A stretch of DNA of 64,000 nucleotides from Pseudomonas sp. RIT-PI-q (GCF_001297125.1 NZ_LHPC01000040.1:124001-188000), one strand, 5' to 3'. Counted from the stretch's first letter, positions 25,531 through 34,287 are shown. Notes: generated from the sequence alone by a model not told the origin. A program made the numbers and translations.

Positions 25531-26937
25531 TTAACGAGTTGCGACGGCCTGGGTGGTGGCGTCGGTGAAGTCGAAGACTTTTCCGCCCTGGGCCGTGGCG
25601 AACTGCTGGGCCTGGCCTTTGAGCAGGAACGCGCTGAGGCGGCCTTGCGCATCGCTGGCAAACCACGCTTGATCGGCCAGCAACTTGATCCCGCTGTCGG
25701 ACGCCTGGGCATACACCGCGCGGATGTTTTTGCCTTCCTGTTTCAGGCTGGCCAACGCGCTGAACGCCGATTCCGCCGAGGCGTACCGACGAACTTTCGG
25801 CTCGCCGCGCACCCAGATTTCGGCCACATGGCTGACGTCGGTGATGGCTTTACCGCTGACCGCATCCACCGCTGTGAGCGGCGTCTGTGCGTAGTTGGCC
25901 AGTTGCGCGGTGTAGTCCAGGTTCGAGGCCTTGAAGGCGGCGCGGATGTACTGGTCGTCGATGAAGGTGTTGAGGTCGAGACCGCGATCAGCCTTCTTCA
26001 ACAGCTTGAGCGTATCGATGGCCGTGCCGACGGCCTGACGGTATTCCGGTTTCCAGCTCAGGTCGCGGGTCTGCACGCCCAGAGGACCATGGAACAGGTA
26101 ATTGACCTCGGCATCGACACCCGTGACCTTGGCGATCAGCTCGCTGTACTTCTCCGGCTCAGCCGCCAGCAACTGGTTGGCTTCGATACTGGCGCGCAGG
26201 TAAGCGACGACAATTTCCGGGTACTTTTTCGCATAGCTCTGATCCACCAGCGCGCCATGGAAGGTCGGTGCACCGGCCTGGGAACCATCGTAAATCTTGC
26301 GCGCGAAACCACGGCTCGGGAACAGTTCGGCGAACGGCACGAAGTCGGCGTGTGCATCGATTTTCCCGGCCTGCAACGCCGAACCGGCGACTTCCGGTGG
26401 CTGGGCGATGATGTTCACGTCTTTGAGCGGGTCCCAGCCCTGGGCCGCCACCGCCCGCAGCAACATGCCGTGGGCCGTGGAGGCGAACGGCACGGAAATG
26501 GTCTTGCCCTTCAATTCCGCCAGGGACTGCACGCCCGAGGCACTCGGCACCACGATGCCATTGCCACTGCCCTTGATGCTGCCCGAAAGTACGCTAATGA
26601 ACAGGCTGTGCTTGCCCGCCGTTTCGAACGCCACACCGTTGAACGAACCGGGGAAATCGGCCATGGCGCCAAAGTCGAGTTTGCCGGCGACCATCTCGTT
26701 GGTCAGCGGCGCGCCGCTGGTGAAGTTCTTCCACTCCACCTCGTATTTCGCGTCTTTGTATTGGCCATCGTGTGGCAAGTATTTGTCGAGCAAACCGAGC
26801 TCGCGAATCAACAGACCGCCCGCGGCGCAGTTGATCGTGGTGTCCTGGGTGCCGATGGCAATGCGGATGGTTTCGGCCGAGGCCGACAAGGTGAATGAGG
26901 CCAGTACCAGACCGGCAAATGCTGCACGCAATAACAT
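25531..26937 (-). CDS. NitT/TauT-family substrate-binding protein with C-terminal NosL-like domain
   Basis: The 468-residue precursor has a signal peptide (MLLRAAFAGLVLASFTLSASA, cleavage about 21/22). The binding-protein fold occupies about 22-355: NEMVAGKLDFGAMADFPG and LKGKTISVPFASTAHGMLL are the usual sulfonate/nitrate-family ligand-loop segments. Family members are normally 310-350 residues. The additional tail, about 362-460, reads like the NosL fold (VAEIWVRGEPKVRRYASAES, IRAVYAQASDSG, ADQAWFASD, FATAQGGKVFDFTD). NosL is a copper-binding periplasmic lipoprotein needed for nitrous oxide reductase; its Met/Cys copper ligands are not obvious here. ATG at 26937 is chosen because it begins the signal peptide. 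The substrate is unknown; the operon context suggests a compound handled by the adjacent flavoprotein. Confidence 0.85.
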   Translation of the reverse strand: MLLRAAFAGLVLASFTLSASAETIRIAIGTQDTTINCAAGGLLIRELGLLDKYLPHDGQYKDAKYEVEWKNFTSGAPLTNEMVAGKLDFGAMADFPGSFNGVAFETAGKHSLFISVLSGSIKGSGNGIVVPSASGVQSLAELKGKTISVPFASTAHGMLLRAVAAQGWDPLKDVNIIAQPPEVAGSALQAGKIDAHADFVPFAELFPSRGFARKIYDGSQAGAPTFHGALVDQSYAKKYPEIVVAYLRASIEANQLLAAEPEKYSELIAKVTGVDAEVNYLFHGPLGVQTRDLSWKPEYRQAVGTAIDTLKLLKKADRGLDLNTFIDDQYIRAAFKASNLDYTAQLANYAQTPLTAVDAVSGKAITDVSHVAEIWVRGEPKVRRYASAESAFSALASLKQEGKNIRAVYAQASDSGIKLLADQAWFASDAQGRLSAFLLKGQAQQFATAQGGKVFDFTDATTQAVATR

Positions 26938-27067
26938 GGGTGTATCCCCTCGAATCATTTATTGGATGTTCGTCTCCGCCACGATCAGGGCGTGGTGGGA
27001 AACGAGGGGTGTTTGAATCAGGCGTCCGGTGTTGCCGGATAGCTTTTTAGTTCTCTGGGCCGGCCTC

Positions 27068-27160
27068 GTCGCGGGCAAGCCCGCTCCCACAGGTTTCACT
27101 GGTGTCTGCAAAATCAAGGTTCACCACAAATCCCTGTGGGGGCGGGCTTGCCCGCGAAGG
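27068..27160. repeat. REP palindrome pair
   Basis: Inverted GCGGGCAAGCCCGCTCCCACAG copies lie between the ferredoxin gene and the binding-protein gene. Confidence 0.85.
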
Positions 27161-27171
27161 CGCCCTGTCAT

Positions 27172-27417
27172 TCAGCGCAATAGGTACGGGATTTCCACTT
27201 TCACCGCCCCGGTCGGGCAGTCCTTTTCACACGGCATGCAGTACCAGCATTCGTCGAAGGCCATGTAGGCCTTTTGCGTGGCCGGGTTGATCGCCAGCAA
27301 ATCCATCGGGCAGACGTCGACGCACACGGTGCAGCCCTTGTGGGCGATACACAGGTCCTCGTCGACCGTGACGGGGGCGTTGGAACGGAAGAAGATTTCC
27401 TGGGGTTGATAGGCCAT
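27172..27417 (-). CDS. 4Fe-4S ferredoxin, AprB-like
   Basis: The 81-residue ferredoxin has two four-Cys clusters: CxxxxxxCxxCxxxCP (CIAHKGCTVCVDVCP, about 23-37) and CxxCxxxCP (CWYCMPCEKDCP, about 57-68). The insertion in the first cluster and the WYC in the second match the electron-transfer subunit of adenylylsulfate-reductase-like complexes better than clostridial ferredoxin. It is encoded 26 bp after the flavoprotein gene and is its probable electron partner in the cytoplasm. The start is supported by an AGAGAGA purine run upstream. Confidence 0.88.
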   Translation of the reverse strand: MAYQPQEIFFRSNAPVTVDEDLCIAHKGCTVCVDVCPMDLLAINPATQKAYMAFDECWYCMPCEKDCPTGAVKVEIPYLLR

Positions 27418-27443
27418 TTCGCGGTCTCTCTCTTGTGTGTTGC

Positions 27444-29189
27444 TCAGGCCGCAAAGGCACCGACCCGCAGCCGGTCGTAGGCCTGCATTTCATCGGCATC
27501 CAGCGGGATGATGTAAGGCTCGACGGCTTTCTTGAAACTGCTCATCTGGCCGTTTTCGTCCTTCTTCAGGTGGCAATGGCAGAACCAGTCGCTGTCGTTG
27601 CGTTGCGGGTGATCAACCCGATAGTGATAAAGGCCCCAGCGACTTTCGGCGCGGAACAACGAAGCGCGGGCGGCCATTTCGGCGCAGTCGCGGATCATGC
27701 TGACTTCCATGGCGCGCATCAGTTCGTGGGCGTTGTGGGCCTTGATCTGATCGAGATCACGCTGGATATCGCTGAAGCGTTGCAAGCCGATTTGCATCTT
27801 CTTCGTCACTTTCGGCGGTTGCAGGTAGTCGTTCACGAAGCGGCGCAGCTTGTACTCGACCTGGGCCGGTGGCAGACCGTGTTCGCGATCCAGCGGCGCG
27901 TAGACCCGTTGTTTTTCCGTTTCGATCTGCTGGGCATCGACTTCCGAGAACTCACGTCCCGCGACAAAATCCGCCGCGTTGGTGCCGGCAAACCAGCCAT
28001 AGGTGAACGCGCCGAGCATGTAGTTGTGCGGCACGGCGGCCATGTCACCCGCCGAGTACAAGCCCTTGACCGAGGTTTCAGCCTTTTCGTTGACCCACAC
28101 CCCCGACGCCGAATGGCCGCTGCAAAAACCGATCTCCGAGATGTGCATCTCGACCATCTGCGTGCGGTAATCGGTGCCGCGATTGGCGTGGAACTGGCCA
28201 CGACTTGGGCGTTCATTGCTGTGCAAAATCTCCTCGATGTTCTGGATGGTTTCCTCGGCCAGGTGATCGAGCTTGAGGAACACCGGGCCATTGCCGCTTT
28301 CGAGTTCCTGGTGGAACTCCCACATCATCTGCCCGCTCCAGTAGTCGCACTCGATGAAGCGTTCACCCTTGTTGTTGGCGGTGTAGCCACCCAATGGACC
28401 GGTGACATAGGCACAAGCCGGGCCGTTGTAGTCCTTGATCAGCGGGTTGATCTGGAAGCATTCGAGGTTCGCCAGCTCGGCCCCGGCGTGATAGGCCATG
28501 GCGTAACCGTCGCCGGCATTGGTCGGGTTTTCGTAGGTGCCCATCAGGTAACCCGAGGAAGGCAAACCCAGGCGTCCGGCCGCACCGCAGCAGAGGATCA
28601 CCGCTTTAGCCTTGATCACGTGGAAGTCGGCGGTGCGGCAATCGAAACCCATCACGCCGTTGACCGCGCCCTCTTCGTCCGTCAGCAAGCGCGTGCACAC
28701 CAAGCGATTGGTGATGCTCACCCGCGCCCGCTTCAACTGGCGGTACAGGACTTTCTTGATGTCGTGTCCTTCCGGCATCGGCAACACGTAGGCGCCCATG
28801 TGGTGGACCTTTTTCACCGCGTAGTCGCCGGTTTCGTCCTTCTCGAACTTCACGCCCCAGCGGTCCAGTTGCTCGATGGTTTCGAAGCTGTGGGTCGCAT
28901 AGGCGTAGACCGCCGCCTGATTGACGATGCCGTCGTTGGCGATGGTGATTTCCTTGGTGTACTGCTCCGGCGTCGAGTGGCCGGGAATGATCGCGTTGTT
29001 CAGGCCGTCCATGCCCATGCTGATCGCGCCGCTGCGCTTGACGTTGGCCTTGTCGATCAGCAACACGCGCAAATTGCGGTTGCGTTCCTTGGCCTTGATC
29101 GCTGCCATGGGACCTGCGGTGCCGCCGCCGATCACGACGATGTCGTATTCCTGTTCGAGCGTCTGTCTATTCATGGAGCTGTGGGTCAT
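27444..29189 (-). CDS. AprA-like FAD-dependent oxidoreductase (fumarate reductase / APS reductase alpha family)
   Basis: The 581-residue cytoplasmic flavoprotein has an N-terminal dinucleotide fold (DIVVIGGGTAGPMAA, about 15-30), the substrate-loop stretch RSGAISMGMDGLNN that corresponds to the RSGAVAQGLSAIN of dissimilatory APS reductase alpha, and an FAD-binding C-terminal motif (SAGDMAAVPHNYMLGAFTYG). It is shorter than true AprA (about 640 residues) and there are no neighbouring sat, aprM or dsr genes, so sulfate respiration is unlikely. Together with the ferredoxin it forms an AprBA-like pair of unknown substrate, perhaps an organosulfur or other small anion imported by the neighbouring ABC system. 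Its start overlaps the regulator stop (ATGA). Confidence 0.85.
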   Translation of the reverse strand: MTHSSMNRQTLEQEYDIVVIGGGTAGPMAAIKAKERNRNLRVLLIDKANVKRSGAISMGMDGLNNAIIPGHSTPEQYTKEITIANDGIVNQAAVYAYATHSFETIEQLDRWGVKFEKDETGDYAVKKVHHMGAYVLPMPEGHDIKKVLYRQLKRARVSITNRLVCTRLLTDEEGAVNGVMGFDCRTADFHVIKAKAVILCCGAAGRLGLPSSGYLMGTYENPTNAGDGYAMAYHAGAELANLECFQINPLIKDYNGPACAYVTGPLGGYTANNKGERFIECDYWSGQMMWEFHQELESGNGPVFLKLDHLAEETIQNIEEILHSNERPSRGQFHANRGTDYRTQMVEMHISEIGFCSGHSASGVWVNEKAETSVKGLYSAGDMAAVPHNYMLGAFTYGWFAGTNAADFVAGREFSEVDAQQIETEKQRVYAPLDREHGLPPAQVEYKLRRFVNDYLQPPKVTKKMQIGLQRFSDIQRDLDQIKAHNAHELMRAMEVSMIRDCAEMAARASLFRAESRWGLYHYRVDHPQRNDSDWFCHCHLKKDENGQMSSFKKAVEPYIIPLDADEMQAYDRLRVGAFAA

Positions 29190-29938
29190 GCCTGATCCCC
29201 TTTTTGCCGGTCGATCCGCAAGCGGTACTGGAACGCATCGCCGCGGTAGTAAAGGTGTTCGAAGTCCACGGGCTGGCCGCTGGCATCGTGGGTCAGACGC
29301 TCGATGCGCATGATCGGCGAGCCGGCTTCGACGTTCAGGGCCTGGGTCAGGTCGCTGTCGGCCAGCACCGCGTCGATGGCCAGGTCGGCATGACCGAGGG
29401 TCAGGCCGCAGTCGTTTTCCAGGATCAGGAAGATGTCGCGGGTGACCAGGTCGGCCTTCTCCAGACGCTCACCGATGTCTTTGGGCAGGTAGGTGATTTC
29501 CAGCGAGATCGGCTCGCGATTGATCAGCCGTACGCGTTTGATCTGCGCCACGGCGTCACCTTCGGCGACCTGCAAACGCTCGGCGACGAGTTTGTCGGCG
29601 GCGATGAATTTGAAGCTGCGCAGGCGGTTGATCACCTCGTAGCCGCGACCGGTCATGGACTCGGCCAGGCCTTGCAGGGTGCTGACGTTCTGGAAGGTTT
29701 TCGGCTTGGCGACGAAGGTGCCTTTGCCGTGGATCTTGAAAATCAGCCCTTCCTTTTGCAGGTCGCCGAGGGCCTGGCGCACGGTGATGCGGCTGACTTT
29801 GAACAGCGCACCGAGCTCACTTTCCGAGGGCATCTGGCTGCCTTGCGGGTATTCACCGTCGAGGATACGGGTGCGCAACACATCCCGCAGTTGGGTGTAC
29901 AGCGGGACGCTGCCAAGGGATAGAACGTTATCGGTCAT
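29186..29938 (-). CDS. GntR family regulator, HutC/UTRA subfamily
   Basis: The 250-residue regulator has a winged helix (about 10-80; PSESELGALFKVSRITVRQALGDLQ) followed by a UTRA ligand-binding domain (about 95-240; RLINREPISLEITYLP, HLYYRGDAFQYRLRI). It is the first gene of the flavoprotein-ferredoxin-ABC-HEAT-DUF971 cluster and overlaps the flavoprotein gene by four bases, so it is autoregulated with its target operon. UTRA proteins typically sense a sugar, amino acid or phosphonate-like small molecule. A palindromic operator candidate lies directly upstream. Confidence 0.92.
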   Translation of the reverse strand: MTDNVLSLGSVPLYTQLRDVLRTRILDGEYPQGSQMPSESELGALFKVSRITVRQALGDLQKEGLIFKIHGKGTFVAKPKTFQNVSTLQGLAESMTGRGYEVINRLRSFKFIAADKLVAERLQVAEGDAVAQIKRVRLINREPISLEITYLPKDIGERLEKADLVTRDIFLILENDCGLTLGHADLAIDAVLADSDLTQALNVEAGSPIMRIERLTHDASGQPVDFEHLYYRGDAFQYRLRIDRQKGDQA

Positions 29939-29940
29939 GG

Positions 29941-29976
29941 AAGATCACTTGTTATAACGAGTTATGACGTGATCTT
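29941..29976. promoter_or_regulatory. Candidate operator of the UTRA regulator
   Basis: AAGATCAC and GTGATCTT form perfect 8-bp inverted arms 20 bp apart. Inside is a 10-bp-spaced direct repeat TTATAACG / TTATGACG. The block begins three bases upstream of the regulator ATG and would cover the ribosome-binding region and promoter, as expected for autorepression. It is not matched to a known consensus. Confidence 0.5.
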
Positions 29977-30050
29977 AGAGAGACGGTGCGGGGGTTGAGA
30001 AATATTGTTTAAGCATAAGGTTAGATTCACACGCAGCCGTGTAGCAGCCG

Positions 30051-30211
30051 TGTAGGAGCTGTCGAGCCTGCGAGGCTGCGTTCGGCGGCGAAGCCGTCGT
30101 AAACCCTGCATGCAAGGTTTGCCTGACACACCGCGATATCTGATTTCACGACGGCTTCGTCCGAACGCGGCCCGCACCGAACGCAGCCTCGCAGGCTCGA
30201 CAGCTGCTACA
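30051..30211. repeat. Long REP-like inverted repeat (161 bp)
   Basis: TGTAGGAGCTGTCGAGCCTGCGAGGCTGCGTTCGG pairs with the inverse at the right end. A second nested pair, CGGCGAAGCCGTCGT and ACGACGGCTTCGTCCG, lies inside. It lies between the UTRA regulator promoter and the peroxidase 3' end. No gene is seen in 29977-30276. Confidence 0.8.
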
Positions 30212-30276
30212 AGGGCTGCGTTAGCGCTTGAGGATCTGGTCCATTATCCGATCGGTATTCAACGCCGGATGCTTGG

Positions 30277-31164
30277 TTAACCAACGCGCAATGCGCGCAG
30301 GTCCAGATGACCGTCCTTGAGTGGCGGGCACCAGTAATAGCCGCCAGTGATCGGGCGGCTGATGCGGTACAAACCGTCGGTGATGCCGTCTTCCAGACCG
30401 CTCATGCGCCGCAGCTGGGCTTCGAAGGCATCGAGGGAAAAACCGAAGGCCAGGAACATCAGGCCAGCGCGGTCGCCTTCGATCCACGGCATCGAGCGAC
30501 GGACCACGAACGCTTCGGGGGCGAAGCTTTCCTGGGCGGTGCGTTTGACGTGGGCCGAGATCGGCGCGTCGTCGAGTTCCTCGTTATCACTCAAGCGGCG
30601 GCCCATGATGTTGTCCTTCTCATGGGGCGGCATCGCGTGGAAGCCCTTCAGGTCATGCTGCCATTGCTGGATCGCGGCGAAGCTGCCACCGACGGTTCCG
30701 TCAGCACCCTCGCCCACCAGCGCGGCAGCCACGGCGGCTTCGTCGTGCGGGTTTTCGGTGCCGTCTTCGTAGCCGGTCAGGTCGTGGCCGGTGCGGTGGC
30801 GGAAGGTTTCGTTCATCTGCACCAGGCGCAGGGCCGGCGCCAGAGCGGCTTCGATGGCGTTGCTGCGATTGAGCAATTCGCCACGGTCGACACCGTGCAA
30901 CCAGCACCACAGCGCGTGTTGGGTCGACGGGTTGTCGACGCCGACACCGGTCAGCGCCGGAAAGGCACGCAGGCCTTCGATGTGCCCCTGAAGGGCTTTT
31001 ACCAGGGATTCACCGAAACCGACCACCGCCGACTTCCCGTCCACCAGCCCCTGCAATTTGTCGAGCGCAGCTGGCAATGCGGCGGCGGATTCAAGGGCGA
31101 AGAACATATGACGGGCTTGAGGCGGAACGGGGGTGGCGAGAATGCCCGGCTGGTAGTAACTCAT
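30277..31164 (-). CDS. Dye-decolorizing (DyP-type) peroxidase
   Basis: The 295-residue haem peroxidase has the DyP signature GYEDGTENP at 131-139 with distal Asp134, and a probable proximal haem ligand His205 (in ISAHVKRT). The distal Arg lies further downstream in the RRSMPW region. Length and lack of a Tat signal fit the B-type cytoplasmic enzymes, which oxidise dyes and phenolics with H2O2 and are often encapsulin cargo. No encapsulin gene or clear cargo tail is seen here. The ATG at 31164 follows AAGGAG; the longer open frame is not used. It is encoded alone. Confidence 0.92.
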   Translation of the reverse strand: MSYYQPGILATPVPPQARHMFFALESAAALPAALDKLQGLVDGKSAVVGFGESLVKALQGHIEGLRAFPALTGVGVDNPSTQHALWCWLHGVDRGELLNRSNAIEAALAPALRLVQMNETFRHRTGHDLTGYEDGTENPHDEAAVAAALVGEGADGTVGGSFAAIQQWQHDLKGFHAMPPHEKDNIMGRRLSDNEELDDAPISAHVKRTAQESFAPEAFVVRRSMPWIEGDRAGLMFLAFGFSLDAFEAQLRRMSGLEDGITDGLYRISRPITGGYYWCPPLKDGHLDLRALRVG

Positions 31165-31423
31165 ATGAACTCCTTTAGAAAGAGCGCGAAGTTTAACCGC
31201 AGCGTCGGCCGTTGTGTGTTCCCAAGTCAAAAGATCGGTTTTCAACAAGCGGGCAAAGCAGTCTACGCTTGAGGCACAAGATCCAGACCATCACCCCTCT
31301 GTTCTGCCCATCACAGCTCAATGCCAGTTAAAAAGTCGAGCCATTAAGGCGTATAACCTTTGAAGTGAAATTCGCAACTGCAAGCCGCCAACGCATGGCT
31401 GACATCACACATGGGGTAACGAC

Positions 31424-33049
31424 ATGACCACAGCACATATCCTTGGCAACCTGTTTCCCGACGCCAGTAGCATCCCGGAAAAATACCGCCTCGACGGCCA
31501 GACCGAACAGCGTGAATACCTGGTCGACGGCGAACTGAGAACCTGGAACGGCCCCCTCGCCCAGGTCCGTAGCCCGGTGTACCTGACCGGCGAAAAGGGC
31601 GACGAACAAGTGATCCTCGGCAGCACGCCGCTGCTCGATGCCGATACCGCATTGACCGCCCTCGACGCCGCCGTCCGCGCCTATGACCGGGGCCAGGGCC
31701 TATGGCCAACCATGCGCGTGGCCGAGCGCATCCAGCACGTCGAAGCGTTCCTGCGGCGCATGCGCGAACAGCGCGAAGCCGTGGTCAAGCTGCTGATGTG
31801 GGAAATCGGCAAGAACCTCAAGGACTCGGAAAAAGAGTTCGACCGCACCTGCGACTACATCGTCGATACCATCAACGCCCTCAAGGAACTCGACCGCCGC
31901 TCCAGCCGCTTCGAACTGGAACAAGACACCCTCGGCCAGATCCGTCGCGTACCGCTGGGCGTTTCGTTGTGCATGGGGCCTTACAACTACCCGTTGAACG
32001 AAACCTTCACCACGCTGATTCCGGCGTTGATCATGGGCAACACCGTGGTGTTCAAGCCGGCCAAGCTTGGCGTGTTGTTGATTCGCCCGCTCCTGGAAGC
32101 CTTCCGCGACAGCTTCCCGGCCGGGGTGATCAACGTCAGTTACGGCAGCGGCCGCGAGACCGTCAGCGCGCTGATGGCCAGCGGCAAGATTGATATTTTT
32201 GCCTTCATCGGCACCAACAAGGCCGCCAGCGACCTGAAAAAACTCCATCCAAAACCGCATCGCTTGCGCGCGGCACTGGGGCTGGACGCGAAGAACCCTG
32301 GCATCGTGCTGCCGGAGGTCGATCTGGACAACGCAGTCAGCGAAGCACTCACCGGCTCGTTATCGTTCAACGGCCAGCGTTGCACCGCGCTGAAAATCCT
32401 CTTCGTCCATGAAGACGTGGTCGAGGCATTCATCGAGAAGTTCAACGCCAACCTCGCCAGTCTCAAACCCGGAATGCCGTGGGACAGCGGCGTAGCCCTG
32501 ACGCCGTTGCCGGAAGCGAGCAAGGTCGACTACCTGCACTCGTTGGTGGCGGACGCGGTCAGCAAAGGCGCCACCGTGGTCAACCCCAATGGCGGTGAAG
32601 CCCGCGCGTCGTTCTTCTACCCTGCCGTGCTGTACCCGGTGACCCCGCAAATGCGCGTTTATCAGGAAGAACAGTTCGGCCCGGTGATCCCGATCGTGCC
32701 GTACCGTCATCTGGACACGGTGATCGACTACGTCCTGGAATCGGACTTCGGCCAGCAGTTGAGTATCTTCGGCACCAACCCGGTGGCCGTCGGCCGGCTG
32801 GTGGACACTTTCGCCAACCAGGTCGGCCGGATCAACCTCAACGCGCAGTGCCAGCGCGGCCCGGACACCTTCCCGTTCAACGGCCGCAAGAATTCCGCCG
32901 AAGGCACGTTGTCGGTGCATGATGCGCTGCGGGTGTTTTCGATCCGCACGCTGGTGGCGACCAAGTTCCTGGAGACCAACAAAGAGCTGATCAGCGAGAT
33001 CATCAGCGGCCGCAGTTCGAGTTTCCTGACCACCGATTACATCTTCTGA
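31424..33049 (+). CDS. NADP-dependent glyceraldehyde-3-phosphate dehydrogenase-like ALDH
   Basis: The 541-residue member of the aldehyde dehydrogenase superfamily resembles non-phosphorylating GapN. The NAD(P) fold region has GPYNYPLNETFTTLIPALIMGNTVVFKPAK (about 185-215) and the catalytic Cys is in FNGQRCTALK (about 322). The conserved Glu position lies in ALGLDAKNPG rather than the common ELGGKN. It would oxidise glyceraldehyde-3-phosphate directly to 3-phosphoglycerate with NADPH formation. Relatives are common in Pseudomonas as singletons. A GGGGTAA sequence precedes the ATG, and the next gene starts 11 bp after its stop. Confidence 0.82.
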   Translation: MTTAHILGNLFPDASSIPEKYRLDGQTEQREYLVDGELRTWNGPLAQVRSPVYLTGEKGDEQVILGSTPLLDADTALTALDAAVRAYDRGQGLWPTMRVAERIQHVEAFLRRMREQREAVVKLLMWEIGKNLKDSEKEFDRTCDYIVDTINALKELDRRSSRFELEQDTLGQIRRVPLGVSLCMGPYNYPLNETFTTLIPALIMGNTVVFKPAKLGVLLIRPLLEAFRDSFPAGVINVSYGSGRETVSALMASGKIDIFAFIGTNKAASDLKKLHPKPHRLRAALGLDAKNPGIVLPEVDLDNAVSEALTGSLSFNGQRCTALKILFVHEDVVEAFIEKFNANLASLKPGMPWDSGVALTPLPEASKVDYLHSLVADAVSKGATVVNPNGGEARASFFYPAVLYPVTPQMRVYQEEQFGPVIPIVPYRHLDTVIDYVLESDFGQQLSIFGTNPVAVGRLVDTFANQVGRINLNAQCQRGPDTFPFNGRKNSAEGTLSVHDALRVFSIRTLVATKFLETNKELISEIISGRSSSFLTTDYIF

Positions 33050-33060
33050 GGAGACCCAGC

Positions 33061-34137
33061 CTGAGTACATTCAGAGCCAACCGACTGCCACCGCTGATGC
33101 GCCGACTGCTGCGTCCGTTGCTGGACCCGTATCGGCGTTATCGCCACGCCCGAGTGATCCATGCGGTCAGAGTGTCGCTGGGGTTGCTGGCGACGATTCT
33201 GCTGACCACCGGGATCAACCTGCCCCACGGTGAGTGGGCGTCGGTGACGATGCTGGTGGTGATCGGCGGCTTGCAGCACCACGGCAACATCGGTAAAAAA
33301 GCCGCCGAGCGTGCGATCGGCACCTTGATCGGCGCGGGCGTCGGCTTGCTGCTGGTGGCGCAACAGGCCTGGCTCGGGTTGCCGTGGCTGACCTATTTCG
33401 CGATGGCGGTGGTGTGCGGGTTCTTCAGCTACCACGCCATCGGCAAGGGCGGTTACACCGCGCTGCTGTCGGCGATTACCGTGTTTATTGTCGCGGGGCA
33501 TGGCGACAATCCGATCACCGACGGGTTATGGCGCGGGGTCGACATCCTGATCGGCATCGCCCTGGCCCTGGCGTTTTCCTTCGCCCTGCCGCTCTACGCG
33601 GTTTATTCGTGGCGCTACAACCTGGCCGATGCCTTGCGCGATTGCGCGACGATTTATGGACGCATCATCAATGGCCAATCGGTCAGCGATGACGAACACC
33701 ACAAACTCATGAGTCGCTTGAACACCGTGATGGTGCAACTGCGCTCGCTGATGCCGTCGGTGTCCAAGGAGGTGCGGATTTCCATGACTGAACTTGATGC
33801 CATCCAGCGCCATTTGCGGATGTGCGTCAGCACCCTGGAAATCCTCGGCAACACCCGACCGGATGCCAACGACCCTCATGCCATGGCTAATCTGCAATCG
33901 GCATTGAAAGCGGAACATCGGCTGATTCGGGTGCAACTGATTGGTATGGCCCGAGCGCTGAAATCCGGGGTGACCCAGCGCCTCAATCGGCCCGTTGAAT
34001 TACCGTCGGACTCAAGCCTGGACACTCCGGTGTACAACCCTCTGGACGGCTACCGATTATTGGTCCGACAGTTGGCAACCAACATTGGCGAGATGCGCCA
34101 GCGGCTGGCCAAGACTGCGCCGCGCTGGAACATCTGA
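33061..34137 (+). CDS. FUSC/aromatic-acid exporter family membrane protein (CTG start likely)
   Basis: The 358-residue inner-membrane protein has about six N-terminal transmembrane segments (first at VSLGLLATILLTTGI) with WASVTMLVVIGG, GTLIGAGVGLLL and the helices typical of the FUSC/YccS fold, then a cytoplasmic helical domain. Family members export aromatic acids or act in membrane stress. The start is placed at a CTG (33061) because GAGGAG sits seven bases upstream and the reading frame is open from there. The first ATG (33097) has no ribosome-binding site. It is probably co-transcribed with the preceding dehydrogenase. The substrate is unknown. Confidence 0.78.
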   Translation: MSTFRANRLPPLMRRLLRPLLDPYRRYRHARVIHAVRVSLGLLATILLTTGINLPHGEWASVTMLVVIGGLQHHGNIGKKAAERAIGTLIGAGVGLLLVAQQAWLGLPWLTYFAMAVVCGFFSYHAIGKGGYTALLSAITVFIVAGHGDNPITDGLWRGVDILIGIALALAFSFALPLYAVYSWRYNLADALRDCATIYGRIINGQSVSDDEHHKLMSRLNTVMVQLRSLMPSVSKEVRISMTELDAIQRHLRMCVSTLEILGNTRPDANDPHAMANLQSALKAEHRLIRVQLIGMARALKSGVTQRLNRPVELPSDSSLDTPVYNPLDGYRLLVRQLATNIGEMRQRLAKTAPRWNI

Positions 34138-34151
34138 CCTACACCTCGCAA

Positions 34152-34287
34152 CCTGTAGCAGCTGGCGAAGCCTGCGTTCGGCTGCGCAGCAGTCGTCAAA
34201 CCGGAATGTAGGGTCTACCTGATACACCGCGAACTCCGATTTCACGACTGCTGCGCAGCCGAACGCAGGCTTCGCCAGCTGCTACAG
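34152..34287. repeat. Long REP-like inverted repeat (CTGTAGCAGCTGGCGAAGCC family)
   Basis: Arms CCTGTAGCAGCTGGCGAAGCCTGCGTTCGGCTGCGCAGCAGTCGT and the inverse enclose about 45 bp. A second copy of the same family is at 53188-53322 in this window. It lies between the FUSC gene and the AT-rich two-gene insert. Confidence 0.85.

Noticed and set aside
27435..29195. 586-codon open frame on the plus strand opposite the flavoprotein gene
   Set aside because: It mirrors the high-GC coding strand of the AprA-like gene. It has no recognisable family or ribosome-binding site, while the minus-strand gene has clear FAD motifs.
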